The notes under the pieces: generated by a model
Database searches by the model: none
The model's input: only the letters and a program-made list of their open reading frames with translations
Told to the model about the DNA's origin: nothing
In this document: positions 27,241 to 36,083 of the stretch, in pieces
How the letters are laid out: every line of letters begins with the position of its first letter
Numbering within the stretch: the first letter of the stretch is position 1
Assembly (NCBI RefSeq): GCF_018402695.1
Contig: NZ_JAGYIM010000016.1
Span: 558,001 to 622,000, forward strand
Reading direction: 5' to 3'
Length of the DNA stretch: 64,000 nucleotides
From: Arsukibacterium sp.
GTDB lineage: Bacteria > Pseudomonadota > Gammaproteobacteria > Enterobacterales > Alteromonadaceae
Program-made: the position numbers and the translations under genes

Positions 27241-27759
27241 ATGAACATGGTAGCAGCTACTACTACACGTAATGCAATGATTGACTGGTTATTGACCAAT
27301 AACACCCGATATCACCTTACTTTGACGTTTACGAGGTTTACCCCTGAGCCTGTATGCGTTTCCCGATTAAACAAGCTTATCAAGCAGCTGAACAGAGCAA
27401 TCTATAAGCGACGTTTTAAAAAAGGTTTATCGTATTTAAACGGTTTTGCAGTGCAGGAATATACCACTGCAATGCAAACATACCACTTCCACACACTGAT
27501 TGCTGATGATTACTGTTTACCCACGCATGACAGGTTTGAGCAGCTGTTAAACAAGCAGTTGGACTATCTGAAGCGCTACAACAGCCAGTACTACATAGCC
27601 CACTACTTACTACAAGACTACTACAACGACGGAAGCAACAAGCTGGAACGATACTTAACCAAGCAATTTGAGTTTGGTGGTAGCAGATCCAGTAACCGTG
27701 TTGGGTTGCTTTCTGACACATCAATCTATTTGGAGATTTCAAATGAGTACCAAAGTTAA
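27241..27759 (+). CDS. Putative small HUH-type replication initiator (Rep-like)
   Basis: The 172-residue protein shows three motifs in the order and spacing of rolling-circle Rep proteins. These are a hydrophobic strand HLTLTF (residues 25-30), HFH at 82-84 as the metal-binding HUH pair, and YLTK at 138-141 as the Tyr-x-x-Lys nicking motif. The basic stretch YKRRFKKG lies between the first two. I infer a single-strand nickase that starts replication or transfer of the excised element. It overlaps the zinc-ribbon gene by 17 bp, and inverted repeats follow 300 bp downstream. The ribosome site is weak, so the exact start is uncertain. Confidence 0.6.
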   Translation: MNMVAATTTRNAMIDWLLTNNTRYHLTLTFTRFTPEPVCVSRLNKLIKQLNRAIYKRRFKKGLSYLNGFAVQEYTTAMQTYHFHTLIADDYCLPTHDRFEQLLNKQLDYLKRYNSQYYIAHYLLQDYYNDGSNKLERYLTKQFEFGGSRSSNRVGLLSDTSIYLEISNEYQS

Positions 27760-28006
27760 AGAACCAAAGTCAGCCAAGCTGATACTGGAATCCAAAGCGA
27801 ACCGGAGAACCATGGACAGGGAGCAGTGCCATGAGTGCAAAAGGTGGCGTTCACCAGCATGGAAGTATTTTAAAAGTAACTATGGACCAGTACACCTATG
27901 TATAAGGTGTGAAGCTAAGGTACTTGACCGATCTTTTGGTAAGATTGATGTACTGGATAGAGCGAAACACCATGGCCATTTCTATGCCAGAGGTTTTCGA
28001 CAGTGA
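27743..28006 (+). CDS. Small basic zinc-ribbon protein
   Basis: The ATG at 27743, behind TTGGAG, gives 87 residues with two CxxC pairs: CHECKRW and, 20 residues later, CIRCEAKV. This suits a zinc ribbon for nucleic-acid binding. It is rich in lysine and arginine. The 17-bp overlap with the Rep-like gene suggests coupled translation and a shared job in replication. The family is not known to me. Confidence 0.65.
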   Translation: MSTKVKEPKSAKLILESKANRRTMDREQCHECKRWRSPAWKYFKSNYGPVHLCIRCEAKVLDRSFGKIDVLDRAKHHGHFYARGFRQ

Positions 28007-28055
28007 TATTGCTATAACCAGAGCTGTGGAGCCTGTTAGCTGCTACAGAGAATAA

Positions 28056-28153
28056 ACCACATCTATAAACGATTGTAAGCCGATGCAATGCCTTTTGCTG
28101 ATAGCTCATCACGACAGTGAGCAACCACTGTTAAAATCGATTTTAGATGTGGT
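28056..28153. repeat. Long imperfect inverted repeat, possible replication origin
   Basis: Arms of 19 bp (ACCACATCTATAAACGATT at 28056-28074 and its near complement at 28135-28153, 17 of 19 matching) are separated by 60 bp. It lies 50 bp after the Rep-like/zinc-ribbon pair in a 336-bp gene-free region. Origins of rolling-circle replicons often lie beside rep and contain such structures; the function is inferred. Confidence 0.5.
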
Positions 28154-28285
28154 ATCAACGTGACTACAAAGTATCCTATCCGAGGAAGCAGTGGTATCGA
28201 ACATCGATGCAGTGTGAACGGTATTTCGCGAGTTACCCAACACCGTGAAAATAGTTAGCGGATCTGGATTGTATAGCAGGTAAAA

Positions 28286-28313
28286 CAATACGTGGTAATA
28301 GTTCCACGTATTG
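28286..28313. repeat. Perfect 10-bp hairpin, terminator or nick-site stem
   Basis: CAATACGTGG and CCACGTATTG flank the 8-base loop TAATAGTT. No T-run follows, so a simple terminator is unlikely. Together with the longer inverted repeat upstream it is the second structured site in the gene-free stretch 28007-28342. Confidence 0.5.
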
Positions 28314-28342
28314 CCTAGTTCGATGGGACGCCTGAACAGATT

Positions 28343-28603
28343 TTAAGACTTTTTACTGGAAACCCGTTTTTTAATAGTGCTGTAGTAAGTAGCTGCACCA
28401 GCTGGGGTTAATTCACAGTGCTTGACGAATTCATCAATAATATCTTTACGGGGGATATGTGGATCATCCGCCAGTAACTTGCTGTAAAGAGCCGTAGCCC
28501 GTTCCATTTTAGTAGCTGGTGCTTTTGCATCTGTATTGACAGCAGGTGCAGATACATCAGCTTTAACAGGTTTAGTTACTGGTAAGTTGTTGCCAGATTT
28601 CAT
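28343..28603 (-). CDS. Small basic protein of the element, function unknown
   Basis: The ATG at 28603 follows AAGGAGAT and gives 86 residues; the longer frame to 28693 is a shadow of the next gene. A proline/alanine-rich N-terminus (residues 1-30) leads to a folded C-terminal helical domain (DIIDEFVKHCELTPAGAATY, then STIKKRV). This domain type is common in short plasmid and island proteins and resembles small DNA-binding helices. It overlaps the 69-residue gene by 32 bp, so the two form an operon. Confidence 0.6.
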   Translation of the reverse strand: MKSGNNLPVTKPVKADVSAPAVNTDAKAPATKMERATALYSKLLADDPHIPRKDIIDEFVKHCELTPAGAATYYSTIKKRVSSKKS

Positions 28604-28781
28604 TGGTAATCTCCTTAATTTCAGTATCAGAAACACATTCCAGACCGGATACATCTTCAAGCAGCATCCCAGTGAGTTCATCGACTGTTTCACGGGTTAA
28701 AGCTTGCCCACTAAGCAATTCAGCGACCATTTCTGACAGCTGGATGACTTGCTCTGCGGTAAGGTGTTTATCGGTAATCAT
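28572..28781 (-). CDS. Small acidic helical protein of the element
   Basis: A 69-residue, strongly acidic, all-helical protein (ITDKHLTAEQVIQLSEMVAE, later LTRETVDELTGMLLEDV). It is upstream of and overlaps the 86-residue basic protein gene. An acidic-basic overlapping pair could be partners. Not recognised; the start has no clear ribosome site. Confidence 0.5.
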   Translation of the reverse strand: MITDKHLTAEQVIQLSEMVAELLSGQALTRETVDELTGMLLEDVSGLECVSDTEIKEITNEIWQQLTSN

Positions 28782-28900
28782 GGTTTGTGTTCCATTGGTT
28801 TTGATGGGGTAAGCATCAAACCGTTTACCCTTAATGGCAACGCGTTGACCCTAAAACTTTTTAGCGGGATGGTGGTACTACAACATCAGGAGGTATCACT

Positions 28901-29089
28901 ATGAACGAGCAAATAATCCGTTATCCGAATGGCCAGATTATCGGACGTATAAGGGAGCTACCAGACAGGATTGAAGCCAGAACACCTGGCGGGGTGTTGT
29001 TGGGATGGTACTGTAAAGTATCAGACCGAACCCGTTACGCAACTGGCGTACAGTTTGCCATTGGTAACGCAGTTCGGATGCTGTTGTAG
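28901..29089 (+). CDS. Small conserved-looking plasmid/island protein
   Basis: A 62-residue protein behind a strong AGGAGGT site. It reads as small beta strands with glycine turns (YPNGQIIGRIRELPDRIEA, then GGVLLGWY) and ends GNAVRMLL. Similar short proteins with a GNxxxxLL end occur on plasmids and islands without known function. It is the only plus-strand gene in this part and lies in an intergenic setting between two minus-strand clusters. Confidence 0.6.
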   Translation: MNEQIIRYPNGQIIGRIRELPDRIEARTPGGVLLGWYCKVSDRTRYATGVQFAIGNAVRMLL

Positions 29090-29090
29090 C

Positions 29091-29336
29091 TTACTTTTTC
29101 TTGCGTTGATTATCAGGTATTGCCTTAACCTTTGCGGGTTTCGGTAATGCCTGTTGAAACGGAGCTTTAGCACGATACTCCAAGTAAATAACGTGTTCTC
29201 CGGTTTTTTCATCAAAGCCCTGTTTTACCCGTTTGAGTTTCGAGGGTAAATCTGTGGTTAAGCCAAATAACTTATCCAGCCATCTTCGTACTGCTTCCCA
29301 GCCGTTATCTTCGGTTAAAATATCATCGACTTTCAT
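29091..29336 (-). CDS. Small basic protein translationally coupled to the frameshifted integrase
   Basis: The 81-residue protein begins with a 4-bp overlap with the integrase stop. Its acidic N-terminus (KVDDILTEDNGWEAVRRWLD) and very basic C-terminus suit a small DNA-binding protein such as a recombination directionality factor, but no clear helix-turn-helix is visible. The role is inferred from the coupling only. Confidence 0.55.
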   Translation of the reverse strand: MKVDDILTEDNGWEAVRRWLDKLFGLTTDLPSKLKRVKQGFDEKTGEHVIYLEYRAKAPFQQALPKPAKVKAIPDNQRKKK

Positions 29337-30417
29337 TGTAGTTCTCCTTGTGTGAGACGATGCAGGTTTTCCAGTACATCACGCGCTTTTGCGCTGACAT
29401 CTTTGCGTTCTAGATGTGCGTATATCTGTGTGGTTGAAACATCCGTATGTCCTAAAATGCTGGCAACTTCATAGAGGGATAATCCAGCCTGTACCAATCT
29501 GCTGGCACAGGTATGACGCAAATCATGGATTTTAAAATCAGTAATACCAGCACGTTGAAAAGCAGAACGAATACCTTTTGACTGATAACCCCGTTGCTGA
29601 CCATCCAGATTGGTAAACAGGTGATCATCACTTACCCGATCTGAATAACGACGGGTGAGAATTTCTTTTACCCGACTGGTCATGTAAATGATGGACTCAT
29701 TGCGAACTTTAGGACGCCACAGGTTGATTATTCCATTTTCCAGATCGATGGCTGACCACTTGATATTAGCTATTTCACTGTAACGAGCACCCGTATCCAG
29801 CAGTAACACCACCAAATCGTAGTTATCCTGATACATCCGGTTTTCAGCAGCAGGACGAAACTCATAATCAGGGCGATATGGCCGTTTACGTTTTGGATCT
29901 AAATCGGCCAGTAAACGAGCTTCTTCATCGTGTGACAGGTAACGTAACCTGTGCTTATTAAGCTTAACTTGGGAAAGGTTAACGGTTTAATCTGATAGCC
30001 ATGATCTTTAGCCCATGCAATAGCACTGCGAATAGCTTGCAGGTTATGTTTTATGGTTTGGGGTGCCATACCATCAGCTTCACGGCTGGATTTAAATTTG
30101 TTTAAATCCCAATCCCGTAGTTCATCGATAAACACTGACGTATCCATCTTGGATTCGATAGCGGGTAGGTTGTTTTTTGCATACACACTGCTTCCTGTAT
30201 TGGCTTTGCTTTGAACGTAGCCGTTTAAAGCATCTTTTAAGGTAATGCGTGGCCGTTCACCAAGTTCTTCAATCCGGTGAATTTCATCACGCCAATCCCG
30301 TTCCATGCGTTCAGCAGTGCGCTTATTGCTGGTTTTTGAACTTTTGCAGTAGGTTTTGCCGTTATGATTGAACTGGATATAGTAATTACCTATGCCATTT
30401 CGTTTGAAAACACTCAT
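29333..30417 (-). pseudogene. Tyrosine recombinase (integrase), frameshifted
   Basis: Two open pieces in different frames form one integrase of about 360 residues. The N-terminal part (start 30417 behind GGAG) has the SAM-like arm domain, for example YYIQFNHNGKTYCKSSKTSN. The C-terminal part carries the catalytic residues: arginine in LLDTGARYSEIA, HDLRHTCASRL, LGHTDVSTTQIYAHL with the tyrosine. Near 29955-29962 the reading frame is lost; adding one A to TTAATAAG restores KHRLRYLSHDEEARLLADL between the parts. It is broken as read. A sequencing error at this short A-run or recoding are the alternatives. Confidence 0.85.
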
Positions 30418-30549
30418 TGCTGGACTCCTTACATCGTTACAATGCGGTTACTTTCCAACTATTTATGCTTACGGAAAACGGGGGATAGCCAAGCTTGGCG
30501 GCACTTTTACTAAAAATGTGGTCGAAGCTTGGCAGCAAGTACCACGGTA

Positions 30550-31566
30550 TCAGTTATTAAGAATTTGCATGGCTTGCTCAGCTACCGTTGCTTGTTCCAG
30601 ATGCGAGTAACGTTGACTCATGGATATACTGGAATGGCCTAGGATTTTTGATACAGCAAACAAGCTCATGCCGTTTTTAACCAGCTTACTTGCTGTGCTG
30701 TGGCGAATGCTGTGGGTGCAAAAATCATCTAAGCCAGCCTGTTTGTAAGCCTTTTGAATGGTTTTTGGTGTAGTGCGACGAATGCCACCTGATTTTGATG
30801 GAAACACCAGTGACGAACCCTGATTGCTTGCTGCTCTGCGTTGCAGAATAGCCAGTGACCTATCTGTAAGCTTTAATAGTGATTCAGTTTGTGTTTTGGT
30901 GCGCCATACACGCAGTTCAGCAGCTGCTAAATCTACTGAACCCCATGTAAGTTGCTGGATTTCATTTAAACGTGCTGCGGTATCAAGCAGTAACACCACC
31001 AAATCGTAATCATCTGGGTTTTTATGTGTTTGCAGGATAGCCAGTAAACGTTGTTCTTCAGCATCTGACAGGGTTCGGGTTCTCTGGTTGCTGACTTTTA
31101 AACGTGGGATAACCAGATTAGTTGGTTGCAGATAGCCTGCTGATTTAGTGAAGTTGATCACCCCTTTTAACGTGGTGAACATTAAGCGGATAGTGCCATC
31201 GGATACATCATCTTGCCGACGAAGTGCAACTAAGCGGTTTAAATGACCACCGTTTAAGCCATGTAAACCGTTTTTAAGTGAGTACACTCGGTTCAGTTGA
31301 GTATGTAGCGTGGTGATCTGTGTTTTAAGGTTACGACCATTCACCGAACCAGCTTTGGATTTAGCATAATCAGAAATGGCCTGTTCCAAAGTAATAGTTT
31401 GTTGCTCACCTAATACCACCTGCCGATACAGCTGCTCACGTAACTGGGCTTCAAAGCGTAAAGCATCCGACTTTTTAGCTGTTTTGGTGCTACGGATAAC
31501 GGTTTTGCCGTTAATAGTGATTTCACAGTAGTAGTTAGATGAGTTTTTGCGTTTGTAGATTGCCAT
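30550..31566 (-). CDS. Tyrosine recombinase (integrase), intact
   Basis: The ATG at 31566 gives 338 residues that begin MAIYKRKNSSNYYCEITING, the same N-terminal type as the neighbouring integrase; an upstream in-frame extension adds an unlikely hydrophobic leader. The arm-binding domain spans residues 1-160 and the catalytic domain the rest. R is in LLDTAARLNEIQ, the HxxR box is HSIRHSTASKL, the second His is in KILGHSSISMSQ, and the tyrosine is in RYSHLEQA. It probably drives excision and integration now that the second copy is broken. It lies in the middle of the element, about 4.9 kb from attR. Confidence 0.9.
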   Translation of the reverse strand: MAIYKRKNSSNYYCEITINGKTVIRSTKTAKKSDALRFEAQLREQLYRQVVLGEQQTITLEQAISDYAKSKAGSVNGRNLKTQITTLHTQLNRVYSLKNGLHGLNGGHLNRLVALRRQDDVSDGTIRLMFTTLKGVINFTKSAGYLQPTNLVIPRLKVSNQRTRTLSDAEEQRLLAILQTHKNPDDYDLVVLLLDTAARLNEIQQLTWGSVDLAAAELRVWRTKTQTESLLKLTDRSLAILQRRAASNQGSSLVFPSKSGGIRRTTPKTIQKAYKQAGLDDFCTHSIRHSTASKLVKNGMSLFAVSKILGHSSISMSQRYSHLEQATVAEQAMQILNN

Positions 31567-31809
31567 CTTGAAACCCGTTACTGAACTGATAATGGGTACT
31601 ATCCGGTCAATAGGGTAAAGAGCCAACAGCCAACAACAGAAATGGTTTGCATACGTTAAAACTATCGAAAATCCATCCGATACATGGATGCGCGCTAATA
31701 TTTTCCCTAAGAGTTTCTCGTACAAGCCTATCAAAGCTGCTGATTTACAGGGGCTTACCTAAAGGGCATACTTATACCTTATAACGAATCCGTGATTAGG
31801 AAGTAATGA

Positions 31810-32898
31810 ATGCCAAAGTTTCACCAAGTTTTTTGTCAGAGACCATCGAGCATAGACACTGTTGAATTATTAAGAAGGGGGGTATGTCCATTGAGTGATA
31901 GCCCTTGTGATGGTGGTGGGAATAGGCATCAAACAAAGCTAGGTGAAAAAGATTTTTAAATATACTCGATGGCAAAGTAATTACAGACGCCAAAATCCCA
32001 GCTGTTTGTTCAGTAGATTATGGTGATGATCCTTGGATTGTATGCCCAAGGCGTTTATTTTCTTTTCCAAAGCTGCTTGATGGATCGGTAAATATAAAAA
32101 ACCAATTGAGCGAATACGAGAATGATATTCTTATCAACTGCGGGTTCAAATCGGGTGATCTTCTTGGTGTATGGCCAGAGGTTTATCTTAAATATTCTAA
32201 TGATGAGTCGGAAATTAATTATCATTTTGACTATATTGTCTGCAAGATTCGTGAGAATAGCGTTTCATTACAAGATGTGTATAAAGAGCTATTAATAACT
32301 GATGAGCAGGATAAAAAGAAATTAAAAACCACATTAAGAAAAGTAAGGCTAATTGAACCTAAAGCTAAAGATACTGATTTTCTCAGGTATTTTCCAGATC
32401 TTGCAGAGTTTTCCAATTCTCGAAGTGATGACTGCTAGTACAAGCGGTTCTAATACAGAAAAAGGAACTGATATAAAATCTGCTTATATAAAAATGCTGA
32501 ATGGTGACGATTATGAGTGCCCTGGCATTAATAAAAGACAGGTCTGGGGGCGAATGGCAACGCAATTATTCGCTAAATCGGTTCTTGCTGAAAGTTGGGG
32601 TAGTAAGACATATTGGGTAGTTCAAGATAAGCTACTCCAAAATATTGCTCTAACAACTAAACTAACCCTTAATAAGTTTGATGGTGAAGAAAAATCAACG
32701 GTCAATTTTTTATCTTTAGGGTTTAATAAGAGTGGTGGTGTAGAGTTGCTTAATAAATTTAACATACCATCGGGAATAAAAAGTGATGGTGAAAGCTCAT
32801 GCGTGGATATTCTGATTCCAAAAGAAAATCCGTCTAAACAAGAATTATTAAAATGCATTCTGAGAGCCAAGCTATCAGCAATAGTGACTCTCAGGTAG
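31810..32898 (+). pseudogene. NotI-family type II restriction endonuclease with two frameshifts
   Basis: Three pieces join into one protein of about 363 residues, close to NotI in length. Piece 1 (start 31810) holds cysteines in VFCQRPSSIDTVELLRRGVC and SDSPCDGGG. Piece 2 (31953-32410) has WIVCPRRLFSF. Piece 3 (32412-32898) has PILEVMTASTSGSN and GINKRQVWGRMATQLFAKS, which I recognise as the NotI-type core with the cysteine-bound metal site. One T is missing in the T-run 31953-31957 and one is extra in 32409-32412, so the frame is lost and regained. It converges with the methyltransferase gene, 15 bp apart. Confidence 0.75.
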
Positions 32899-32913
32899 CT
32901 AGTTTTAACTTTG

Positions 32914-34273
32914 CTATGCTGTTTTTCTTGTTGGTTGACTGCTCTCATTCAGAGCATCAAGCTCTTTAGCAATTTTTTCCGCGATTTTGCTTGCAAGTAG
33001 TGGGGGCACAGCTTCCCCAATCATATCGATTGCAACCCCCAATCGATTTGTTGAATTCAGATCAGTTTCGCTTGTTATAAATTTGAATGAATCAGGAGAT
33101 GATTGAAGTCTTGCAGCTTCTCTGGCTGTTATACCACGGTTCCTGAGATGGATGTGTATAACGGCCCCGAGCCGAGAAAGTTTGCGTTAGCTGTTACTGT
33201 AAGAGCTGGCTTCTGGGGATGTAATCTTGTGTAAGCACTCCAGTAGTATTTTTTGTAAAAAACTGGATTAATCTTCTCTGAAACTATCAACTCATTGATA
33301 ACTTCTTCTCTGCTTTGTCCAGTTTGACTTACTATACAACTAATGAGATTTTCGTAATCATTAACTTTGGCATTACTGACTTCGTTCCAAGTTTTACCTT
33401 GTGGCATTTCTTTAATAATGTTAATTATTTTTTCGGAATAATTTCTGGTTATGTGTCCATACGGGAAAGTTGAGGTTTCTTTTCGCATCAATCGTTGATA
33501 GTCATTGCTAGGCTGAGACTTATAAGTTGTTAGAGAGCTCCCACCTAATTCGTCTGTGTCCAAAGTTGGAGCAGGTAAATCACTTATAGCGTCTTCAACA
33601 CTGACGAATGGGAGCAACGTGTTAAATAAGTCTGGTTCTTGAGAATGAGTTGGTTCTGGAAAAGAAGCTTTTGTGACTCGAGAGGCCATGACAAAGGCTC
33701 TTTCTCTCAGTTGAGGGACACCATATTGTGCAGCATTAAGTATTGAGTGGGTAACGTCATAGCCTGATTCACCGAGTACTTCTTCGATTGCTTTTATAAA
33801 TCCGCCTTCTTTCCCGTTAAGAACATGATTTTTTACTTGTTTAACGTTTTCAATAATTATGAATTTTGGTTTTAGCAGAACAGCAATTTCAAGAAAACGT
33901 AGAATCAAATCGTTTCGGGGATCTTCAGCAAGTTTACTATAGCCTTTGAATTTAGCTACTTCGGATTTATCGCGATAACTCAGTCGTCTCATCTGTGAAA
34001 AGCCTTGGCATGGAGGGCCGCCAACTAAGCAATCTAATTCTCCAACACCGATTCCTTGTTTTGCCAGAATACTAAGTAAGATCTCATCAGATACTTCTCG
34101 AATATCTTCACAGATCACATCAGGTTTAATTGCGTGATTTTCCTGAAACGAAACCAGAGCTTCTTTCTTGATATCGACACCAAGCTTGGTTTCGAACTTA
34201 CCTGACATTTCGAAACCGAGGAAAAGCCCCCACAGCCACAAAACAGTTCAACTAATGAATATTTCCGGTTCAT
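32914..34273 (-). pseudogene. C5-cytosine DNA methyltransferase with two frameshifts
   Basis: Read with two corrections the gene runs from the ATG at 34273 to 32914, about 453 codons. Motif I (LFCGCGGFS, then GFEMSG) is split by a frameshift at 34220-34221. The middle piece holds motif IV GGPPCQGFS with the catalytic cysteine, motif VI IIIENVKQV and motif VIII QLRERAF. A second shift at the C-run 33165-33168 cuts off the end (LRNRGITAREAARLQS and VAIDMIGEAVPP, motifs IX-X). As read it lacks motifs I and X in frame and should be inactive. It should protect the site cut by the convergent NotI-like enzyme. Confidence 0.85.
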
Positions 34274-34599
34274 GTCTTAAATTCTTATGCCTGTTCTTTT
34301 ATACAGTACTTTAGCTTCTAAGAACCGGTTTTACAACTGTCTTAGCTGCTGAAGTTTACAACGTACTGATGTAACTATTAATAAATTTGTACGCTACTTT
34401 GCATGGTTGCTAAGTATCAGCGTTTAGTAAGCGTAGTGAAATTTATACCATCATATTTTCTCAGTAAGGATACATGAATAATCCATCAGCCCTAGTTATT
34501 TCAGTGTTCTGATTTAAATTATGCTTTTGTAGTGCTCGTTATTTCCCGTTAATGGAGTTGCATGGGTATTTTGAGTTCAGAAAGTTAGCTATTCCCAAT
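34274..34599. other. Gene-free stretch
   Basis: About 326 AT-rich bases between the methyltransferase and the ImmA/IrrE gene, both on the minus strand. I see no open frame of note. It should hold the promoter of the methyltransferase and the end of the ImmA transcript, but no clear terminator was found. Confidence 0.4.
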
Positions 34600-35373
34600 T
34601 TAATATGGCTCACCAGTAAGCAAAACAATTTTCATACCTTTAAATTTGTAGTTCATAGATGACTCATAAAGAACAAAAGGGCAGTTGTTTGGCCGAATGC
34701 CAAAATACTCTGGACTTGCAACGGTATGCGTGCGGTTGCATGGAAGAGGTTCATCAAGTTGGTAGCTTTTCGGTATATACAATTCTTCAAAACCACGATT
34801 TTTCCAAACGGAAATAATCGCATCGTATTTATCTACCATAATTACAGCAACAGGCTTGGCTGATAGCTCTTTAAGCCTATAAAGCGTAGCAAGAAGACTT
34901 GTTCCGTACCTGTCAGATAGAGATGCTACTAACTCAAGATCTGCTGTAGAACCCATTAGCTGTGTTCTAAAATCAGAAGCTGGCATGAGCAAGTTAGCCG
35001 CAAAAAGGTTTGCTTCTCTCTCAATATCTTGGCTGTGGGGCGGAGTGCTACCGATATTATCAAGATCATCTAAAGTACATTTACGATCCCCCAGATTCCG
35101 ATGTAAACAGTAGTGGCCCAATTCGTGGGCTATCGTGAAGTTCAATCTCCCCAAAACAGAAACGGCGGAGTTATAAATTATTGCTTTGACTTTCCCTGAT
35201 AGGTATAAGCATGCTTGGAAATCATCCGCCATGCTCTCGCCAATAACTTCTATACCAAGGTTTTTCGCGATAAATTCACAATCTACAGGGTACAACTCAT
35301 TGCTAGATCTGCCCAAAGAGAAAGCTTTGAAAAGATCTATTGCCGCCTTTTTTGCTGGGTGAATCTCAGTCAT
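34600..35373 (-). CDS. ImmA/IrrE-family metallopeptidase
   Basis: The 257-residue protein has the zinc motif HELGHYCLH in NFTIAHELGHYCLHRNLGD (about residues 83-91) followed by the glutamate-containing EREANLFAANLLMP, the signature of the ImmA/IrrE family. These proteases cleave or release a partner XRE repressor under DNA damage or other signals. The start overlaps the XRE gene by eight bases, the classical repressor-antirepressor arrangement of ICEs and phages. A C-terminal extension of about 110 residues may be a sensory part. It probably controls element or restriction-modification genes. Confidence 0.88.
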   Translation of the reverse strand: MTEIHPAKKAAIDLFKAFSLGRSSNELYPVDCEFIAKNLGIEVIGESMADDFQACLYLSGKVKAIIYNSAVSVLGRLNFTIAHELGHYCLHRNLGDRKCTLDDLDNIGSTPPHSQDIEREANLFAANLLMPASDFRTQLMGSTADLELVASLSDRYGTSLLATLYRLKELSAKPVAVIMVDKYDAIISVWKNRGFEELYIPKSYQLDEPLPCNRTHTVASPEYFGIRPNNCPFVLYESSMNYKFKGMKIVLLTGEPY

Positions 35374-35671
35374 TCGGCTTATCTTTAAGAGATTTTAGAA
35401 TTTTCTGTAATGTGTTTTTTGTATCTGAACCCAGCGATTTATATTCTCGGAAAAAAACTTGATCTTCATCATTACCATCACCGTGAACCAAATGCTCAAC
35501 AGTGCAATCAAGCTCTTTGGCTAAGCGGTTAACTAGATCTGCAGATGGTTTGATATCTGGCTTGTTTTCTAGTTCCCAAATGTAGCTCTTGGTAGTACCG
35601 GCTTTTGTCGCCAGTTGCTCCAAAGTTAAATTCATCATTTTTCGGCGAGTCTGAAGCCTTTCACCAAACAC
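35366..35671 (-). CDS. XRE-family repressor paired with ImmA/IrrE
   Basis: About 101 residues. The helix-turn-helix is in the first 65 residues (NLTLEQLATKAGTTKSYIWE, then ADLVNRLAKELDCTVEHLVH), followed by a helical tail. I favour the GTG at 35671 because AGAGG lies seven bases upstream; a GTG at 35695 is also in frame. It is the upstream partner of the metallopeptidase gene. The divergent YjzC-like gene starts 183 bp away, and the shared intergenic region is a likely operator. Confidence 0.85.
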   Translation of the reverse strand: MFGERLQTRRKMMNLTLEQLATKAGTTKSYIWELENKPDIKPSADLVNRLAKELDCTVEHLVHGDGNDEDQVFFREYKSLGSDTKNTLQKILKSLKDKPND

Positions 35672-35854
35672 TGTACACCTCTTAGTTACTAACACGCATC
35701 ACTTACGGATTGCGAGTATAGCTTAAAGTTCGCTATGGTGAAACTTTTTGTACCAGATCACTTGATAGTGGATTGCTTTGGTATTATTATCTGTATTGCT
35801 ATAACGAACTTGTTGTGGCAATTTAATTAAACATCACCTTAAGGGGTATTGCTG

Positions 35855-36046
35855 ATGACTGATAGACTTAAACCGGGCCAAGGTGCTCCACGCTCAGGCC
35901 AATATGAAATAGTAGGACCACGGGGTGGCAGAACAGGTGAAGAACGGACGATAGTTCGTGGTGAGCCTATGCCACCTACTCCAACGAGTGGGCAAGGATA
36001 TATTCTCGTAGACCCTACTAAAAATGGTAGTGGACGTGGAAAATAA
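35855..36046 (+). CDS. YjzC-like small protein
   Basis: The ATG at 35855 behind AAGGGG gives 63 residues: KPGQGAPRSGQYEIVGPRGG, then a basic/proline segment ending in GYILVDPTKN. This matches the small YjzC-type family whose members begin with a KPGQ-AP-SG-Y motif and are found widely on chromosomes, plasmids and islands without known role. It is the last gene before attR and has a strong terminator of its own. Confidence 0.7.
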   Translation: MTDRLKPGQGAPRSGQYEIVGPRGGRTGEERTIVRGEPMPPTPTSGQGYILVDPTKNGSGRGK

Positions 36047-36083
36047 AAAGCGGTAATTGAAAACTAGTTTCAACACCGCTTTT
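36046..36083 (+). terminator. Terminator of the YjzC-like gene
   Basis: Arms AAAAGCGGT and ACCGCTTTT are perfect, with an inner stem TTGAAA/TTTCAA in the loop. It begins at the last base of the stop codon. Confidence 0.82.
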
